16,453 nt of DNA, taken from assembly GCA_937885465.1 (NCBI GenBank), contig CAKZZM010000112.1:1-16453 (forward strand). The letters are read 5' to 3'. The DNA comes from an uncultured Bacteroidales bacterium (lineage in GTDB: Bacteria > Bacteroidota > Bacteroidia > Bacteroidales > Paludibacteraceae). How positions within the stretch are numbered: the first letter of the stretch is position 1; the number at the start of each line of letters is the position of its first letter. The notes under the pieces were generated by a model. It saw only the letters and a list, made by a program, of their open reading frames with translations, was not told the origin of the DNA and did no database searches. A program made the translations under genes and the position numbers. Below, piece by piece: positions 12,692 to 16,453 of this stretch.

Positions 12692-13780
12692 ATGACAACT
12701 TTTCAAGAAAAAACCTCTGATTTGCTCAAGGAGCAAAAAGCCTCTTATCCGAAAATGGTCAAATCTGCCCTGAAAGGAAAGACCGGCTTAACACGCGCAC
12801 AGGTTCATAAAACTATTAAAGGCGTTGCAAAGGACTATCGCGACCGATATGGAGCAACTCCGCGCAAACGCTATTTGAATGTTGTAAAACAAGTCGCAAG
12901 CACTATGCCCAAAACAACCAAAACGGCAAAACCCAAAGCAACATCTAAACCCAAAGCGACATCAACGGTAACTCCAAAGAAAGAGATGCCCGAATTTTTG
13001 CGCAAAGAGCAAGAAGCAGCAGAACGCCGCATAAAAGCACGCACCAAACGCATACTGCAGCGCACCGAAGCAGCCTTTGCAAACCACAAAGCAGAGCAGG
13101 CAAAGAAAACCACAGAACCAAAGCCACAACTAATAAGAAATGAAGAGTTGGGAAAAGCAGAACTCAAAGCCAAGTACGGAACTCTCAACGAGGCATTTGT
13201 CAAACAGTTTGCAGCCGACTTAGGACTAACAACAGCTACAATCAAAGCTATGTACAAAGTAGCAGCCGACTATCGCAAGAAGGAAGGATATAAACTCCCA
13301 ATTCTGTGCGGACTATATTGTGACCCCAAAGGCTATCTTGTAGCAACGGATGCGCACATGCTTATTTCTATCAAGTGCAAGATACCGGCTAAATACAAAA
13401 GAAAAGCATGTATGAAATCGGGAATGCAATTAGAAAACGACTATCCTAATCGCTATCCTAACTGGAAAGCAATAATGCCGCTCACCGATGGTAAGCCGAA
13501 AGCGGGGTATGTACGTACAGGCATATTCAAGATATCTGTCTTTGAGGAACAAGGACAACTCTCTAACGGAATAAAATATTCCACTATCAAAGTGGCAAGC
13601 GGAAATCCTATAGCGTTAGACATTGACCGTCTGAAAACAATGGATAAGGTATTTGGGATATTAAAGGAAAAGGACGTAAAAATATGGACGGATAATTCCC
13701 GCGTTGTCCCGGTACTGTTCACAGGCAAGAATATGACTGCTCTTATAATGCCGATACTATTGAACGATTATGTTAAATAA
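12692..13780 (+). CDS. Lys-rich protein with C-terminal DNA sliding clamp (DnaN)-like region
   Basis: 362 aa. Residues 1-70 are a basic domain shared with the protein at 11389 (YRDRYGATPRKRY, 49-61). Residues about 73-135 are a Lys/Ala/Thr-rich linker with KPKATSKPKATS and a charged helix. From about 196 on the sequence shows landmarks of bacterial beta clamps: LPILCGLYCDPKGYLVATD with VATDAHMLI at 217-225, RYPNWKAIMP at 254-263 (compare the FPDYxxVLP of DnaN), LDIDRLKTMDKVFGIL near 309-324, and a C-terminal MTALIMPIL at 348-356 (compare DnaN ending VMPMRL). The clamp-like part is only about 165 aa against about 366 for DnaN, so it may be one compact module that trimerizes, binds host clamp, or has lost clamp function. 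It is the last plus-strand gene before the integrase. Confidence 0.6.
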   Translation: MTTFQEKTSDLLKEQKASYPKMVKSALKGKTGLTRAQVHKTIKGVAKDYRDRYGATPRKRYLNVVKQVASTMPKTTKTAKPKATSKPKATSTVTPKKEMPEFLRKEQEAAERRIKARTKRILQRTEAAFANHKAEQAKKTTEPKPQLIRNEELGKAELKAKYGTLNEAFVKQFAADLGLTTATIKAMYKVAADYRKKEGYKLPILCGLYCDPKGYLVATDAHMLISIKCKIPAKYKRKACMKSGMQLENDYPNRYPNWKAIMPLTDGKPKAGYVRTGIFKISVFEEQGQLSNGIKYSTIKVASGNPIALDIDRLKTMDKVFGILKEKDVKIWTDNSRVVPVLFTGKNMTALIMPILLNDYVK

Positions 13781-13856
13781 CACATTTACGGTATGAATAA
13801 AGATTGAATTGATGGTTGCCAAATATATCTTGACTGACTATATTTCGCAATCGCAG

Positions 13857-13879
13857 AGCGTGCAAAAGCACGCTTTTTT
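13857..13879 (+). terminator. Rho-independent terminator (plus strand)
   Basis: Stem AGCGTGC / GCACGCT with an AAAA loop followed by TTTTTT. It lies 76 bases after the stop of the clamp-like gene and closes the rightward transcript. Confidence 0.88.
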
Positions 13880-13886
13880 ATTGCCG

Positions 13887-13997
13887 GTTACAAAAAATCA
13901 ACCTCACAGTTACTAAAAAGTTACAACTTCTTGTAACCGCTTAAACTCTTAAAAAACAACAAAATGCAATACAAAAATAACGTAGTTACAAAGTTAC
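13887..13997. repeat. Cluster of GTTAC motifs between convergent genes
   Basis: GTTAC starts at 13887, 13909, 13920, 13985 and 13993, with the inverted form GTAAC at 13933. Six copies in 111 bases next to the integrase gene could be binding sites for the integrase or an excision factor. Chance in an AT-rich intergenic region is not excluded. Confidence 0.4.
13914..13937 (-). terminator. Integrase terminator (minus strand)
   Basis: On the minus strand GTTACAA-GAAG-TTGTAAC (13937 to 13920) is followed by TTTTT. A perfect 7-bp stem with tetraloop about 100 bases past the integrase stop is a plausible terminator for the leftward transcript. Confidence 0.6.
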
Positions 13998-14037
13998 AGA
14001 AATTTTGCAACCTTATTCTGCTTCTACTGTCAAAACT

Positions 14038-15192
14038 CTAAAACGCAGGTGCTTTTTCGTTAAGCGTCCGTATCAGATTCGGATCGGCGTGGTTGGCATA
14101 TCGTGTTGTCATACTTAAATCATGGTGGTCAGCCGCCTGCATCACCGTTAAAGGATCGATACCGGCTTTCAACATATTGTTTATGCCGGTGTCGCGAAGC
14201 GAGTAGAGTTGATATGTATCAGGAAATTTCAACGCCTTGCACATGCGCCGCCAGTAATTACCGTAGGTGTGCGACCGCATCGATGTTTTGCCGCAAGTCC
14301 ACTGCTTATTTGCAAATAGGTAGTCAGTAGGCTTGGCACGCCTCGTATGTTCTTCTAAACGACTTACTAACTCGTCAGACAGCGGAGCATGGCGATGATG
14401 TCCGTTTTTAGTTTGCGTTTCGGGAAGGTATATGCACTTCTCCTTCAGGTCAATTTGCTCTACTTTGATACGTTCTATTTCGGCAGGACGTATAAGCGAA
14501 GTATAAACCAACTCACAAATAATAAGAAATTGTGGATTATTCTGTTGCAGATACTCTTTTATCTTCGCGCGATGTTCCGGCGGTATTATCGTGCGTATCT
14601 TGGCTTCGGGACGCTTTGGCTTTATTTGCTCGAAAGGATTTTCCTTGCAGTAACATTTTTGTACAGCCCATGAAAACAACGCACGTGCCAGTTTCAAATT
14701 GTTATTATAGCTCCTCGCTCGTAAATGTTTCTCTTGTAATTCATCCATAAAACGAACTGCATGAGTGCGATTGAATAAGATACACTTGCATTTTGGAATA
14801 GTACGCGCCACCCAACTGCTAAATATATTGCAGAATGATTCATACGACCGCATAGAGTTTGCGCGTAGTTCTTGGCGTTTCTCTTTAAGGAAGGCTGTTG
14901 TTACTTCTTCTATTGTGGCATATTCGCGTATGTTTTCCACCTGTCCGAAAGGCGACCACCCTCCGGCAAGTTTGGTGTTTATTGTGCAGATTATTTCATT
15001 CACCTGTACTTTAAACTCTGAGGTAGTGCGCGACCGCTTTCGCAACATATTGACGAGCATACGCTTTCGCTCCAACTTGTCCGTTACCGGATTGTAGGAG
15101 TAGTATTCCACATAGTAGCCATCGCTATTGTGTCGTAGTACCGCAGGAAGGTACTTATTATACGCAGGTGAGAATTGTTGAAGATTGGGCAT
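14038..15192 (-). CDS. Tyrosine recombinase (phage-type integrase)
   Basis: 384 aa. The N-terminal 90 residues form an arm-binding-like region (YYVEYYSYNPVTDKLERKRM), and about 92-190 form a SAM-like core-binding domain. The catalytic domain follows with R235 (TSLIRPAEIERI), K262 (TKNGHHR), R333 in YSLRDTG (Tyr330 at the usual His position, a change often seen in Bacteroidetes integrases), H356 (AADHHD) and nucleophile Y365 (TTRYANH). All key residues are present, so it should be active. The gene reads away from the tRNA-Asp, whose 3' end lies 191 bases upstream of the start. This fits integration into the tRNA 3' end. Confidence 0.92.
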   Translation of the reverse strand: MPNLQQFSPAYNKYLPAVLRHNSDGYYVEYYSYNPVTDKLERKRMLVNMLRKRSRTTSEFKVQVNEIICTINTKLAGGWSPFGQVENIREYATIEEVTTAFLKEKRQELRANSMRSYESFCNIFSSWVARTIPKCKCILFNRTHAVRFMDELQEKHLRARSYNNNLKLARALFSWAVQKCYCKENPFEQIKPKRPEAKIRTIIPPEHRAKIKEYLQQNNPQFLIICELVYTSLIRPAEIERIKVEQIDLKEKCIYLPETQTKNGHHRHAPLSDELVSRLEEHTRRAKPTDYLFANKQWTCGKTSMRSHTYGNYWRRMCKALKFPDTYQLYSLRDTGINNMLKAGIDPLTVMQAADHHDLSMTTRYANHADPNLIRTLNEKAPAF

Positions 15193-15246
15193 TTTTTTTC
15201 TTCTGTCATTTCGGAAAACAACAGAGGAAAAACAATGTTATTACTA

Positions 15247-15338
15247 TTTCAGACTATGTATTTTTTGACCGTATTCTGATTTCCGGCACATCAGACTTTG
15301 ATATTGTCTGTTTCAGATTTTGTCGGAAATCTGTCGGG
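15247..15338. other. Repeat-bearing region between integrase and tRNA-Asp, candidate att arm sites
   Basis: TTTCAGA occurs at 15247 and 15311, with a related TCAGAC at 15291. GATTTCCG (15278-15285) and CGGAAATC (15324-15331) form an 8-bp inverted pair. TGTCGG occurs twice 11-12 bases apart (from 15321 and 15332). Short direct and inverted repeats beside an integrase and its tRNA target are what arm-type binding sites look like. The crossover core itself cannot be placed without the other end of the element. Confidence 0.4.
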
Positions 15339-15351
15339 GTTATAAAATGCA

Positions 15352-15382
15352 AGAGTTGATTATCTTGTTGATAATCAACTCT
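15352..15382 (-). terminator. Long hairpin directly abutting the tRNA-Asp 3' end
   Basis: A perfect 13-bp inverted repeat AGAGTTGATTATC / GATAATCAACTCT with a 5-base loop ends exactly one base before the encoded CCA. Read on the minus strand it is followed by TGCATTTTAT, a weak U tract. Likely a tRNA terminator, and possibly supplied by the integrated element if the crossover lies in the tRNA 3' end. Confidence 0.7.
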
Positions 15383-15459
15383 TGGCGGTGCGGACGAGAC
15401 TCGAACTCGCGACCCTCGGCGTGACAGGCCGATATTCTAACCAGCTGAACTACCGCACC
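15383..15459 (-). tRNA. tRNA-Asp (anticodon GTC), CCA encoded
   Basis: 77 nt on the minus strand. Acceptor stem GGTGCGG / CCGCACC, D arm around GTTCAGCTGGTTAGAAT, anticodon stem TCGGC / GCCGA enclosing loop CTGTCAC with anticodon GTC, T arm GCGAG-TTCGAGT-CTCGT, discriminator G and CCA. All arms are intact, so the gene is functional even if it is the attachment site. Confidence 0.96.
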
Positions 15460-15616
15460 AAAGCGCTTTCCCTTTTCGCAGCATATTTTTCCTTTCACGA
15501 AAATAAACGAATACCCGCTTATCCGCTTCGTGATATCCGCTCTGCAAACAAGCGAGCCGCCTGCTGCGCCTGAGCTTTATCAAGCAAAAATGACTGCCAT
15601 TTCTCGAAAGCGGTTG

Positions 15617-15648
15617 CAAAGGTAGTACTAATTTTTTATTTGTGCAAA
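15617..15648 (-). promoter_or_regulatory. Bacteroidales consensus promoter, minus strand
   Basis: On the minus strand TTTG (15648-15645), 20 bases, then TACCTTTG (15624-15617) match the -33 TTTG and -7 TAnnTTTG consensus closely. It points toward tRNA-Asp, giving a leader of roughly 150 nt before the tRNA in which I see no gene. Confidence 0.6.
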
Positions 15649-15724
15649 TTTTTTTTAAAAAAAATGCAAAATAAAATAAAAATTCTTCAAAAAAGGCGAA
15701 TTTAGACTATTTTCGCAATACGGA

Positions 15725-16390
15725 ATGGACGAAATCAATGCAACGATTTATAGTACTATGTTAAATGTAAATTATCCAAATAATAACCGAGCGCTGCCGT
15801 GGTTTCTCGCGATGGAGGAACATCTGGCATCGTTGCCGGGTGAGTACCTTATGCTATGGCAGACGCGTCCAACGGTGATATACGGCATCCATCAAGAGAG
15901 AGAGGCGGAAGTCAATATAGCCTGGTGCAAGGAGCACGGTGTTGAGGTCTATCAGCGCAAGTCAGGCGGCGGGTGCGTCTATTCGGACGAGGGCAACCTT
16001 ATGATATCATATATCCGCAAGGGAAGCAAGACCGACGCACAGCGGATATTCGGGGAGTATTTGGATAGTCTGGCGGGTATCTTGCGCTCATTAGGACTCG
16101 ATGCCGTAACAACAGCCAACAACGATGTTCTCGTCTGCGGCAAGAAGGTATCAGGCAACGCTTGCCACGCCACGGGAGATGCCGTCATCGTACACGGCAC
16201 ACTGCTTATCAATAGCAACCTCGATAATGTTACAGCAGCCATCACCCCCGCAAAAGAGAAGATGCAGAGGCACGCCGTCGCCTCCGTCCGGCAGCGCGTC
16301 GCTAACATCAGCGAATTCGGCATCAACGATGTGGCACTTGTGAAAAACACAATCATCGCATCACTCTCTCACGGAACATATAACTTATAA
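15725..16390 (+). CDS. lplA: Lipoate-protein ligase A family protein
   Basis: 221 aa, the catalytic domain of the biotin/lipoate ligase fold. RKSGGGCVYSDEGNLMIS (from residue 78) is the substrate-binding loop. GKKVSGNA, with K141 just before VSGNA, is the catalytic lysine motif. HGTLL follows at about 156-160. The enzyme activates lipoate with ATP and attaches it to the lipoyl domains of 2-oxoacid dehydrogenases and the glycine cleavage H protein. It lacks the C-terminal accessory domain of the longer E. coli enzyme (338 aa), as many short homologues do; lipoate or octanoyl transferase roles remain possible. It is a chromosomal gene outside the element. Its upstream region is very AT-rich; TATTTTCG at 15708-15715 is a possible weak -7 box. 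Confidence 0.9.
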   Translation: MDEINATIYSTMLNVNYPNNNRALPWFLAMEEHLASLPGEYLMLWQTRPTVIYGIHQEREAEVNIAWCKEHGVEVYQRKSGGGCVYSDEGNLMISYIRKGSKTDAQRIFGEYLDSLAGILRSLGLDAVTTANNDVLVCGKKVSGNACHATGDAVIVHGTLLINSNLDNVTAAITPAKEKMQRHAVASVRQRVANISEFGINDVALVKNTIIASLSHGTYNL

Positions 16391-16397
16391 GGAGACA

Positions 16398-16453
16398 TAG
16401 TGGAGAACGTCTCCGAACGTTCTGGTAGTGGAGAACGTCTCCGAACGTTCTGG
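16398..16453. repeat. 28-bp tandem repeat, two full copies, running off the window
   Basis: Two identical adjacent 28-bp units (16398-16425 and 16426-16453) of TAGTGGAGAACGTCTCC followed by GAACGTTCTGG, beginning 8 bases after the lplA stop. Each unit contains GGAGA-ACG-TCTCC and the palindrome GAACGTTC; an alternative pairing AGAACGT / ACGTTCT overlaps both. A partial GGAGAC just before it may be a degenerate unit. There is no spacer between the units. Confidence 0.9.

Noticed and set aside
12871..13257. 128-aa hydrophobic minus-strand frame
   Set aside because: An antisense shadow of the Lys/Ala-rich linker of the clamp-like protein; hydrophobic residues arise from reverse complements of Lys/Glu/Ala codons.
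14103..15097. Plus-strand open frames opposite the integrase
   Set aside because: Shadows of the integrase gene, which has complete catalytic residues on the minus strand.
15437..15619. 60-aa minus-strand open frame upstream of tRNA-Asp
   Set aside because: It overlaps the tRNA, has no recognisable features and looks like a chance frame in the tRNA leader.
16398..16453. CRISPR array
   Set aside because: The 28-bp units are directly adjacent with no spacers, and no cas gene is nearby.

Overview
The window looks like the right-hand end of an integrated phage or phage-like element in a Bacteroidales genome, followed by a short stretch of host chromosome. Signs of a Bacteroidales host are promoter boxes matching the TTTG / TAnnTTTG consensus (for example 15617-15648 on the minus strand and 687-694 on the plus strand), mostly AT-rich leaders with few Shine-Dalgarno sequences, and an integrase of the kind common in that order. 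The element lies left of about 15383. A minus-strand tyrosine recombinase gene (14038-15192) sits next to the 3' end of a tRNA-Asp gene (15383-15459), the classic layout for integration at a tRNA 3' end. The other end of the element is outside the window, to the left.

Layout. 1-536: two small unknown genes and a strong terminator. 591-660: seven near-identical 10-bp direct repeats directly upstream of a -7 box. 735-5913: a compact plus-strand block holding a 41-aa membrane peptide, a 237-aa protein that is the best capsid candidate (followed by its own hairpin), and ten small genes, nine of which encode one predicted membrane segment. Among these are a membrane-anchored HExxH metallopeptidase and a membrane-anchored peptidoglycan-binding protein. 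5918-9537: a glycosyltransferase-like protein, a chitobiase-C-terminal-like beta-sandwich protein and a 607-aa fibre or spike protein with a cysteine-rich 8-residue repeat. 9572-10518: a membrane coiled-coil protein and a membrane-anchored M15 peptidase. 10565-13780: an accessory segment of small basic proteins, two about 141-aa proteins with a toxin- or polyvalent-domain-like look, a unimolecular-spanin candidate, and a Lys-rich protein whose C-terminal half resembles a DNA sliding clamp. 13781-14037: convergent terminators. 14038-15192: the integrase. 15725-16390: host lipoate-protein ligase. 16398-16453: the start of a 28-bp tandem repeat array running off the window.

Interpretation. No terminase, portal, tail tube, sheath or tape-measure gene is seen. 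A likely capsid gene is instead followed by a run of single-span membrane proteins, a membrane protease and wall-binding or wall-cleaving enzymes. This is the gene content expected of a tailless virus with an internal membrane (the double-jelly-roll type, such as PM2, PRD1 or FLiP). That is inference: the packaging ATPase and replication genes that would settle it are not in the window. No gene-free stretch exceeds 300 bases.
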